A stretch of 64,000 nt of DNA from Xiphophorus maculatus (lineage: Eukaryota > Chordata > Actinopteri > Cyprinodontiformes > Poeciliidae), in NCBI RefSeq assembly GCF_002775205.1, contig NC_036445.1, forward strand, positions 2,128,802 through 2,192,801, written 5' to 3'. Below, piece after piece: positions 28,187 through 40,100 of the stretch (position 1 is its first letter; every line of letters starts with the position of its first letter). The notes under the pieces are model-generated. The model saw only the letters and a list, made by a program, of their open reading frames with translations. It searched no databases and was not told where the DNA came from. The position numbers were made by a program, and so were the translations under genes.

Positions 28187-31100
28187 ATGGATGCAACTCA
28201 GGCGATCAGTGACTCGATCTTAGAGTCAGAGGAGGAGGACCAAGAGAAGATCCAAAATGAAAGCAGGAAGCCATTGGCCAAACTGTGCATCTTAAATAAT
28301 AAACACATCCCTGAAAAAGGTAAAGTGTCCTACTCTGGTATTTTTACCTGTAGTGTATGCTATGCTAGGGGAAAATGTGCATAAAACGCATTGAAACACC
28401 ATATTCTTTAGCTGTAGCAGCGTGATGTTACACAGAAAAGATTGTAGTACTAATTATCTTTAACAAAATCAACAGCATGTTTGCTGTTGATTTATGACAC
28501 ATGTAGAAAGGGATCTTTAAATTTTCTACATTTTAAATTGTTTGTCATTTCACAGATCTTCTAAATAGTAATCCATGATTGTCTGTTCTGTTGGCGGATA
28601 AATATGACATGGCTTAGAGTAATTTGTCCGAGCCACTTTACAAAATTGGAAAGAGGAGAAAACATACCATTTAAGTAAGGCAGGTGTGTGTTGATTATCA
28701 TGTCATAAGAAATGGCAACTTGCATATTTTTGCTGAAGTCTACAGTCAGAGCAATATTAAAAAGGTTAACACAGCAAATTTGGAAGAGGATTCATATGTA
28801 TCTTGCCACTACAAGCAGTGAGGAAGACAGTAAAGGAGGTCAAAAACTCAGAAAAGTAGCATTTTGTAGTCACCAAGTCTCTATAACCTCCATTAAATGC
28901 TATGTAAATGATAACCAGTTCTTTAAACAGGTCCATATTGTTTGTTCACACGAGAATTTCATCTTTTCACAAACTGGTATGAAATCGGGGATAAAAGTTG
29001 GAAAAGCATCATATGTCTGCTTAATACAATGGAGGATATTTGATGCTTTGGGTCTTTTTCTCTCCAAAAGATCCTGAATCCATGTCATCTTCGTCTCTTT
29101 AAAATACCAGCAAACTTTATGTTAAAATATAGTTCTGGAAATAAGATGAGAACAAATCTTCCCTGAATTAAATTATTTATTTTTTTCTTAAATTTTTCAG
29201 TGTAAGAGTAATAAACAATTCATTAATTAAAATTTTTTTATTCACATCTTTACTAGAGTCACAAATTTGTCTGTATGCATAGTCTGCCTTAACTACATAA
29301 GTCTTTCAAATAATATATTTTGTCTCTGTCACTTAGAGTTGCCCCTCTTCCTGGGACATAATTTCCTGGGTCGTGACCCAAATTTTTGCACAATACAGTT
29401 GTTGGCACCATCTGTGTCCAAGCAGCATGCTGCCATCAGCATCTCTGTTCACCGGAGAAGAGGCCGTGTCCATGAAGTGGACATGGAGGCCCTGGTTTGG
29501 GACCAAAAGAGTACGAATGGGACACGCAAGGGACGCCTAAAGCTGACCCCTAACGTGCGCTATGCCCTCAATGAGGGTGACAGCTTGGTTTTGGGGGACA
29601 TCCCATGTCGGTATGTGAGCTCCGGGATGGACTCTCCTTCTTCCCTTGGTGACATGGAGACACCAAGACAATCGGAAGCAAACGCCAGATTGTCAGATTG
29701 GGACGACGTTGACACAGGAAGCAAGAAATGTGTCAGTAGAGGCACAAAAGCTAAGAGGATTCCTGTCACAGGCAGTTGCCTCTCATTTGAGAAAACTCCA
29801 GTCCAGCCACAAGGGAGCTTGGTGCCAGAATCTGATTCTGAGTCAGAGAGCGAAAGAGAAGGGAGAGGAAACAGAAAACAGAAGGATGTTGGTATGTGAA
29901 ATTTCTGGCAATTTATAAACACAACCACTGTTTATATTTTTATTCACCAGTTGGCTTTGATTTCAGTGTCTGCTTCAGACTCCCACAATTCTGCATTCTT
30001 AAGCCCTCAAAGCAAAGTCGTTCCTGAAAGGTATGTTTTTATATCTGAATTTTTACAGTTCATTTCTAACACCTGCATATTATACTGAAAATTTACACAT
30101 TTTATTACACATTACACTACAACCTCAAATATATGTGTATCTTACCTGGACTTTGTTTAAGACATGAACACAAAGTAGTGTTTGCTTTTATTTAAACCAG
30201 TGGTTTATATATATTTTTTTCCAATGAAACACCACACATTTGGAGATTTTTGATAGGTATTTTCTTAATCTAGATAAAAAGAACCACAGACAATGTTACT
30301 TAGTTTTCAGCCAAATTCTTGCAAGAATTGAGAAGGCACAGAGGATCAGCTCCTACAAGCCGGTCTCCTTGCGTTCTGCCATTCTGCTGCAGAACTTGTC
30401 TTTTTATTAGCAGGGAAAGGAAGTGAATTGGATGTGGGAGAGTGATCTTAACAAAAAGGGGGGCTACCCTGATAACAAGCAAGGGAAACAGAAACTAAAT
30501 TCTACACACAGACAGTTTTACAACTAAGGAGTATCTCAGTAAGTTCTCCTAAAGAAGCACCTGCAAAAAAACATGATTGTGGTCAAGGAAAGGTTAGTTA
30601 TGTCTTACACACAGTTTAACAAGTTCTTCCTCTCTGGGGTGAGAACACTAAACCTTAAAATAAAAGACAACTAGTAATATAAAACTACTAATATAAGAAA
30701 GATAACAAAACATAATAATGCTAATGATTTTCCTGCTCAAAATCCACCTACCGTAACGTTATTTTAGTGAAACAAAGAAAGTAGTCATTCTTGTGAAAAA
30801 GTGTTCTCTAAATGAGTGCAGATCGAAATACTAAAAAGTGTCTTGTAGGTTTGCCTAATTAAAAAGTAATAGTTTCCAAATTTTAGGGGAATCAGTTGAT
30901 TTTTGCTTTCTTGTCTACTCTCAGCACGCTTTGAAAACATGTACTATAATTGGCAAAGTTTAGTGAATCACTTAAATGTACATTTTGCTGCAGAAAGGTC
31001 TGATTTTGTGTGTAAATGTTGCTCAATATTATTTAAAGATTTTAGGAAAATTTCAATTTGTCAGGAATAATTCGGTTCTAGTTAATGATAAAGTCTCCTC

Positions 31101-34100
31101 TAGGATTGCTCTGTGATTTGCTCCATCCGTTTTCCCAACAACTCTGCTCAGCTTTTCCAAAACAAAATCCCCACAGCATGATGCTGCCATGAGATCCCAA
31201 TAAAATACCTGGAAGTTTGTGGCATATGAACACTTTTTGAAAGGCTCTGTAGTACTAACAGAAAAGAAATCAGAAAGTGTGAGTTACTGACAGAAAATCT
31301 GCCAGTAGCTGCTTTCAGATCTTAAATGTCGTCTGGTCTTTTGCTGTTTTGCAGTGAAGATGAAAGCCCCATCACACCATCCTCCTCCAACAGAAACGGG
31401 TCAAGCAGACGCATCAGTTTCAGCTTGGAGAAGACAGATATTGACCTGGAGAAAAACAAGTCACCTGTGTTTGCGGAAAATGGTGTGGAGGAAGGAGAAG
31501 GAGCAGCCGAAGGAGGGATGTATTCGGAAGAAAGGGGAGATAATGTGAAAAGGGAAGCCGATAAAAGTCCTACAGAAAGCAGTGAATCACTCAGGTCGAC
31601 GCTACAGGTCTCCAGAGACGCCGTCCCTGAATTTAACCTGGACAGTGACACAGATGTGGAGGGAGAAGAGGAAGAGGAGGTGCCTGCTGGGAAAAGTGAT
31701 CAATGCCCAAACACAGTCCTGTCACACATGGACAGTGACACTGATGTTAATGAAGATGTCTCAGATAAAGCTCCAAGAACGTCGCCTTCAACTGATGAAG
31801 CAACGAAATGTTCTGTTGCTACTGGTATTCAGTTTGAGGGCATCACAGTGGACAGTGACACTGATGTGGATGGTGATGATGATGCTAACGTCACATCCAA
31901 AGCTGTGTTACCTCAGGGTGTGCACAGCGCTGACTCCGCCCCTTCAGTACAGTCTGTAGATTTCAACTTGGACAGCGACACAGATGTAGATGAGGAAGAG
32001 GAGGTTGGGAAATGGGGAAATCCCAAAACACTCAGTGAAAAATCTGATAAACCTCTGTCTCCTCACAATCTGCATCCAAACAGTCACACCTGTGATAAGG
32101 AGGTGACTGCAGCTGGTTTGGATATTTTGTCCGAAAGTGATACAGACCTGGAAGAAGACTCACTCCTCTCTGTCCCTGCTGCTGCAGCAGACCTGCCTGT
32201 GTCATCTGCTGCAGCAGCAGGAGCTCCCGAACCAGAATCTGATGCAGACACAGATGTTGATGAACTTGTTGCTCCCCAACCCGCAGATGAGGGCAAACCA
32301 GCTGACCTTAGGATGGAAAGTGATACAGATGTGGAGGATGAGGAGACAAGTCCTGGAGAGGAAGAGCAGGGGCAGATCCCCCACCTGCTGAGAGAAAATA
32401 CTGCAGAGTTTCCGGTTCTTCTTTGGCAGAACAGTTCTACTCCTGTTCATGTTTCAGGTAATCTTTCATAAATAAACAGATGCAGTATCATATAGTTTAA
32501 AACTCCAAGTGAAAACAACACAACTAACACTACAGCAACACACTGAAAGAAGTTCTTATATCTCAGAGATTAATCGTGAAATCTGAAGATTAATTTCTGA
32601 ATTGATTTTTGCATTTCTTTTTTACCAGGCAAATTATTTAAAGCCAATTTCAGTCTCCTAATAAGACAGATTTCCCTAAGGTTATGAAAAGTTTCAAAGA
32701 ATATTAAAATTGTCTTTTTTGTCCTTTTTTTGCAGGAGAAGTTGAACAGATGGAAACTCAGGCCTTCACAAGCCCCATTTCACATCCACGTAGATGTGGG
32801 TTTAACACATTTATTTTATATAGCCTGTTTTAGAAATATTAAGTAACTATACATAAACAATGGACACTGTTACTTGTCGGTTTGTCACAATAATACATTT
32901 TGCTGGACAATAAATTGTCCTAGAAATTGCGATAAAGGATGATTGCCATTTTGATACAATTTTCAACTAAAATAACGATAAAGCATAATGCGAGTACACC
33001 CTGTCAAAGATCAATAAACTTTAATTTCAAAAGGACCTTTGGCACTGGAACTGGAAGACATTTTGAATATCCAAAATACTTAAAACAACCAAAACAATAA
33101 ATAAGATTATTTTGGTTAAGAAAACAAACTTGCCCCTCAAAACATATTGCTTGTCAAACACCGGAGTTTGAACCGATTCTCTTTCCTGTTCTAGTATGGC
33201 CCTGCCATCTTTATTTCAGTATCAACTTGTTCTACTTAAGGATGATCAGTGGCTCCCTCTGCTGGATAGCCAAAGTACAACACAAAGAAGTTCTAAGTGG
33301 ATGTTGGTAGATAATCATTTGGAACTAATTTTAATCTAATGAGCCAATATTCGATAATTAGTAGATTAATTGTTTGCATTCCTACACACCACATTTCTCA
33401 GATTCTTTTTTTTTTTAAATGTGTGACAAGCTTAGATTTATTTTTCTTTGCTCCTGCAGATGCTGTACCTTCCTCCTTAAGACCAGCACTAATGACTTCT
33501 TGCTCAGACAGTCAGGAAGATGAAGATTATACTGTGGCTGAGACCCAATCTTTCATTCTTCAGACAAGAAGTTGCCACAAAGGCTTGAATCCAAACCGAG
33601 CCTCCATTCTTAAGTCCTCTGCTGTCAAACAAGAGGACCGATCCAAAAGAGATGATTCTTTCCAGCTGGGACTGTCTGACAGCAGCCACCTGCAGGGCGA
33701 GGTCAGGGAGAACACACAAGCTTACGCCGCAGTCGATGGTGGAGTAAACATGGAGGATACTCAGGATTATGAGGAAAGTGCAGAGAATGACTCGAGCCTG
33801 GAGGCCACGCAGCCCTACGAAGTCGAGCCTCCCAGATCTTCAGAAATGTCTAAAAAAGAAACCTGTGTTGACTTGACTATGGAGGCAACTCAGGCTTATA
33901 TCCCAGAACCTTATGATGAAGGTTCAGATGAAGATGAGGGACTAAACTCTGCCAGGACTGGTGTGGCTTCATCTGCACTTGCTATGGCTGAAACCCAGCC
34001 AATGTTCTCTTCTGCGGAGGATAATGAGCCAGATTGTTCCTTAGAACCTGTTAAGAATGAAACGGAGAGGCACGTCACCGATTCTGAGTCAGTAGCGGAA

Positions 34101-37100
34101 ACACAGCCCGTGTTTACAAGTGACAACGAGGAGAGCGGCGATGAAGAGTTGTCAGCGGAGTCCATGAAGTCTGCAGAGGAGCCGAAACATCCACTGACTT
34201 CTTCAGCCTTATGCCTCGCTGAAACCCAACCCGTGTGTCTGAGCGACAATGAGGAGAGCGGCGACGACGAAGAGTTGTCAGCGGGGTCCCTGCGACCTTC
34301 AAAAGTGGAGACACACCCAAACACTGATGCAGTTTTGTCGCTAGCTGAAACCCAGCCCCTGCATGTCAGCGCTGACGAAACTGAGCCGATGGACTCATGT
34401 GGAGACCATGAAAATAACTCGGAGATCCTTCTTCCACGAAAAAGAAAAGCGAAGCAGCTTCATATTGACGAAGAGGAGTCGCAGCAGCGCACAGACTCTG
34501 GTGAAACGCAGCCTTTGACTCCAGGTGAGGATAACGACGATTCTGAATCAATGCCAAGCCTGCGGAAAAGGAAAGCAAAGCCGCTGCAGCTGGAAGACGA
34601 GACAAAATCACTCGTTGGTTCTCAAGTCTCTGCAGTTGAATGTCAGCGTTCGGTTACATGCGAGGAAGAACAAAGCAGCCAAGACTTTATCTCCACCCAA
34701 AAAAGGAAAGTGAAGCCGCTGCACATTGTAGATGAGCAGACCCAGCCTCTGATAAATTGCGAAGATGAAGACGTCCTACCAGAAAGGGAGTCGAAAGCTC
34801 TTCCTCTCAGCTCTGCTGGAGTTCCTTCTGCTGAAGTTCAGACAAAAGGGAGGGATGGAAAAAGGGATGGTGATGAATCCGTCACATATCCATGGAAAAG
34901 AAAGGAAAAACGGCTTCATCTTGAGGAAGAGGAGACGCAGCCGGTCTCAGCTTCTGAATCTCAGAGAAAAACAGATGAGACGAAAGTTTCACCAAGTACC
35001 AAAGAAAAAGGAGAACAAACAAAGACTAAGGATGACAACAATCAGCAGGAAGTGAAGGTGGTTAATCAACAAACAAGAAAGAGAAGAACTACAAGAAAAC
35101 AGAAAGAACAAGATGAGGACAAAAACAAGAGAGCAGAAAATGAGAATCAGATAAAGGAGCAAAAAGGTGGGAAACTCAGAGGAGAACCAGAAATACACAA
35201 GAGGGAAGAGCTGATGAATGAAGGGACATCCAAGCCTCATCTTGAGGACGACATGCAGCCGGTCGCAGCTTCTGAATCTCAGAGAAGAATTGATGGGACG
35301 AAAGTTTCACCAAGTACCGAAGAAACAGGAGAACAAAAAAAGAATAAGAATGAGAGCGACCAGCAGGAAGTGAAGGTGGTTAATCAACAGACAAGAGGGA
35401 GAACTACAAGAAAACAAGAACAAGATGAGGACAAAAACAAGAGCCAGATAAAGGAGCAAAGAGACAGAAAACTTGGAGGAGACGAAAAAGAAACAGATAG
35501 ACACGAGAAGAAAGAGCTGATGAATGAAGGGGCATCCAAATCTCAGCTTGAAGAAGAGACGCATCCAGTCACAGTTTCTGAAATCTCTCCACCGAATACT
35601 GTAAAAAAAACCAATGTGTTTGATGTATCCAGCATTTCAAGTTCAATAGAAACTCGATTAGGAGAAGAGGAAGAGAAGGCACAATGTTCTTCACATCAAA
35701 ATAGACAAATGAAGAGTGAAAATAAACCATTACCAAGCACAAGAGGACAGAGAGGAAAAACCAAATCTAAGGATGACAACAATCAAGAAGAGGTGGAGGC
35801 GGCTAATCAACGGACCAGAGGGAGAAGAAGTACAAAGAAACAGGATGATGATGAAATACAAAGGAGCGATGAAAATAAGAGCCAGATAAAGGAGGAAGGA
35901 GACAAAGAAGAGAGAGAACATGTGGAGACAGAGAGACGCAAAGAGAGGGAAGGAAAATCAAAAGGAAAACCCAGATTAAAGGAGATGAAATCAGGAAGTG
36001 AAGTAGAAGAAGAAAAGGGAACAAGTGTGGAAACAACAAAGACAGACCAAGAACACCTTGCAAGTCTGGAGAAAGAAAAACAGCCCAAAGAATCACAAGA
36101 AGACAAGAACAAAGAGGAGAACCCCAAAGGTTCTGCAAGAGTTCGAAGAGCGGCAAGAAGAACAACCACAGCGGTGTGTGAAGCCTTGAGCGAGGATGTA
36201 CCAGCAAGGAGAACCCGCTCCCGCTCCAACTCCCTCAGCTCAGAGCGGTCGGTCTCCTCCATCAACAGCAACACCCTGGAGAACAAAGGGAGAGGAAGAG
36301 GAGTGAAGAAGAGCAACGAAGCCTCCCAGAGAGATGCTGTGAGAAGCAGCCGCCGAAGGACGACGACGGCGACTGCAGTGGAGCTGGAAGCTGAAGCTCA
36401 GGCGGTCAGTGCGAGCTCTAAGGTCTCCAGAGGAAGACCACAAGGAAGAGGGAGGAAGAGCTTGTCTCAGCCCGATGTTGTGATTAAAGAAAATGAACAG
36501 AAAGCCACTGAGGTTCTGCAGCAAGATGAGAAAAGAAAAGCAGACCCTAAGCTTGCTGGTACCAGTAGGGGGCAGTGGCGAGCCACTGCCAATTGTTCTG
36601 AAGCTTTAGTTTTAAATGATGAGGGCCTTCAGTCAAATCAGGAAAAAACTTCTGCTGATCTAACATCCCCTCTGCCCAAGAGAAACATGAGGGACAGAGG
36701 TGCAAAAGCTGTAAAGACCGAGCCTGTAGAGGAAACTGAGGCTCCCACAGCGACTGATGGTGACGAAACCAGAAACAAGAGAAAAGCAAAAACAAGTGAG
36801 GAAAAACCTGAAGTGGATAGAGTCCAAAAATCAACAGAACCAGGAGGGAAAGAGGAGCAACAGGAAGAGATTCCTGTTGGGATACAGGGCAGGAGAACAA
36901 GCAGAGCCTCAAGCACTCAGGTGAAGAAGAATGAAGAGTCGCTCTTTACACAGGAAGTGAAAGATGGAAAGAAGGCGGCGGCGGGGGCTGCTGGGAAGAA
37001 AGCCAGGGGTCGAACAACCGTGGTCCAGAAAAATAAAAACCAGGAGCTGCAGGAAACTCAGACGTCTGGTTCTTCCATGGAGCTGGCTGGAAACGAGATT

Positions 37101-40100
37101 GAATCAGAGGTGATTTTGTTATTTCACTTTAAAAATATGATTTATAGTCTACTGCGCACATAAGAACAAAGCTTTTAGCTTTACTCAAAGCTGCATTTTG
37201 CTCCATGAACCAGCCTTTTCAACTCCTATAATGTAATGCACTTCCTTCTGTAAGATGGGTTTCCAAGTGGTTTTTGTTTCTGGCCGCATCACAATTATGA
37301 ATGTCCTCAAAGGGCCGATTGTGGGAGAATGTATTCATGAAACTAACAGTTAACAAACTTAAAATTTCTCTGCATTTGATTACCACTTCTTAAAATGTAA
37401 CAATTTTAACATTAGACTGATGTAATTTGACCCTGTAAATGAAACCTGGTTTGATTTGACTGATAAAATACTATTTAAGCATACAACTAGAATAAAGTGT
37501 GTTGCCCTGTAGAATCTAGAGGGCCGCTTAAGTAGCTATAGTGGGCCGAATTTGGCCCGCGGACCTCAGGTTTACACCTGTAATCTATATGATGGCACAT
37601 ATTTTTCTTCTGCTCAACTTTGTCATGTATCTAATGGATTCAGTGAGTTGATGGTCGCCCACACTTTCTTCTTACATTTTGTCACTGTTGTTCTGAACTG
37701 AACTGATCTGATGTTGTGTCAAACATCAGAGAGGAAGATTATCAATTCACAACTTGGAAGAAAGTCAAAACGATCAATAGTTAAGACCAATATTATAAGA
37801 AGTATTCATATAAGTGTTATACAAATTACTAGAGCTCAGCTCCTGTCTTGTCCTATGTTCTTCTTCTCCTCTGTAACTCGCTCAGATCTCGGTCATGACT
37901 CCTTCCCGGAAGCGGCGGGTTTCCTCAAACTCCTCCCCCGTGGCTAAGACGCCGCGTTCCTCCTCTGCGTCTCCAGCTACAGTTAGCCGAGTACGATCCA
38001 GGAGCCAAACCTACAAGGTCTGTGTTTCTATCCTTTACCCAACAAATAAAATAGGCAGGATATTGGAGCGCCTATGAATCTTTCCTCTGAGGCCTTAAAA
38101 TGAAAGATTTATATCTTTCAGGATTGGGGCCACTGAAAAAAATCTGACTTGACTCTCAGTTTCAGACTTGGAAATAAATTTAAAAAAGTCAGAATTTCGA
38201 GCAAAAAGTGGATAGTAAAGGTGTGGATAGGTGGCAACAAATTAATTGTAATTTTTGTATTAGAATTAACACCAATAAAAACTGTGTGTGACTTTTTCAC
38301 CTCTTATAAATATGTTTTTTAAAAACTGTACTTCCGCTTTATTCATATTTGAGTTGATGACATCACATGAAGCAGCAACAAACAGTAACGGACAGGAAGC
38401 AGAAAGTGTCCATGTCTGAGTTGATCGGTGATATTTTTGAATTTCCTTGCTAATTTGTACCTTCTTTATTTTCTTTAACTACTTTATCCTCTATTTTGCA
38501 TTTTTCTGATTTGTTGTGTTTTGCCTCCAGAGACTACTCTCTTATCTCGGAAGGAAACTTGTATTATAACTTTTATTTAAAGTGGGAGTGTTAACATTTA
38601 TTTTTGGTTTGTGAAGGTCTCATTTCTCACTACTCACCAGACAAATGAAGAATTAAAAAAATCTGTTATAACAATGAAATTAGGCTCATATGTTTCCATA
38701 TTTGCTCAATCAGCTACCAGATAGATTTAGATCTCAGTTCATGAGTAAAACTGTCTATTGTCCGTGAAGTGAAGCTGCGTTGCTATTTTCTCAGGTTCTG
38801 TTCACAGGAGTGGTGGATAAAGATGGAGAGCAGGTGCTGGCTCGTTTAGGAGGCGCCATGGCCAGAGGTATCTCCGACATGAACTGTCTCGTGACAGATA
38901 AAGTGCGAAGGACGGTCAAATTCCTGTGCGCCGTGGCTAAAGGTGTCCCAGTCGTCACCACTCAGTGGCTGGAAAAGGTTATTAGCAGGAGCTGCTAAGT
39001 GCAACACAGACTTGTTCTTTCAGGTCGGCTCAGTCCCACTCAGACTCTCCTCTCTTGGTTTCAGAGCGGTAAAGCTGGGAGCTTCCTCTCTCCGCTTGAT
39101 TTTATTGTGAAAGATCTGGAGCAGGAGAAGAAGTTCAGCTTCTCCCTGCAGGAGTCTCTGAGGACTGCCAGCAGTCGGCCTCTCCTCCAGGTACTACCTC
39201 ATCCTCTTTAATTCTTCTCTTATATTCTCTGACTGAGTGGTTGACGGCGTGTCAGTGGCGTGTAGCGGGCATTTCCTTTAGCTGACAGCGCAGCGGCGCT
39301 GGTGAGAAAGACTGACTCACCGTAGACACGGAGAAATGTTTGAGTCATTCCCGGTTCTCATCCGATGTTGATGTGTGTGTGCCACCTTGCAAAGTGTTTG
39401 CAGTGCAGTGCATAAGTATTCATACCCGTTTTAACTTTTCCACCTCTTGTCAAATTACAACCACAAACCTTGGTGTATTTTGTTGGGATTGTTTGCCTGT
39501 CAGTCCACTTCACAAGTATTAATGGAAGCCACTTGATTCACTGTTTTCCAAAATGCTTAAAGGAAAAATTATGAGCAGGAGAGAAAATCTGACAATTATT
39601 ATTCCCTTTTACACTAAAAAGCATAAATGAATGTATTGTCAGCATAAATCCAAGTAAACTTAGACATTTGTTAGAAAATATTGTTAGTTTCTCCTTCCAG
39701 CAGAACAATAACCATAAACATTCAGTTCACAGGACTGTTTAGATCAGAACAAGCTCATGATAAAAATGGTGTAGTCAAAGTCCAGACTTAAATACAGTAA
39801 AATAATAATTCAATTCTGTTTTTAAATGGAAAAAAAGAAGATTTTATTGCCTAAAGCTCAATAATATAGCATTCCTTTAATTAATTTGAACCAGATTAAG
39901 CTAAGACTATTCTGCTTACAGAGTTTTGAGGGAAACATATATACAGACAAAAAAGTTTTTATCTTAAATGCAAAATACATATATATTTGTTACAGTTTTG
40001 CTCAATTGCTACTCTTCAAAATGGCCTTTTTTCACTCTGTGTACTCCACTTTACAATTAATGGATTATTAAATTATTTCAATAATCGATTCATCACGATG

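Noticed and set aside
28712-29077. 121-codon frame in mdc1 intron 1
   Set aside because: It is a fragment of a Tc1-like transposase relic, with matching motif scraps and no intact catalytic core.
33339-33459. Upstream extension of the large mdc1 open frame (MSQYSIISRL...)
   Set aside because: It precedes a clear acceptor (TTTGCTCCTGCAG) at 33459 and overlaps the end of a repeat. It is intron read-through.
35803-36316. Long minus-strand open frames opposite the large mdc1 exon
   Set aside because: They are shadows created by the Lys/Glu-rich codons of mdc1 and read as Leu/Phe/Ser-rich nonsense.
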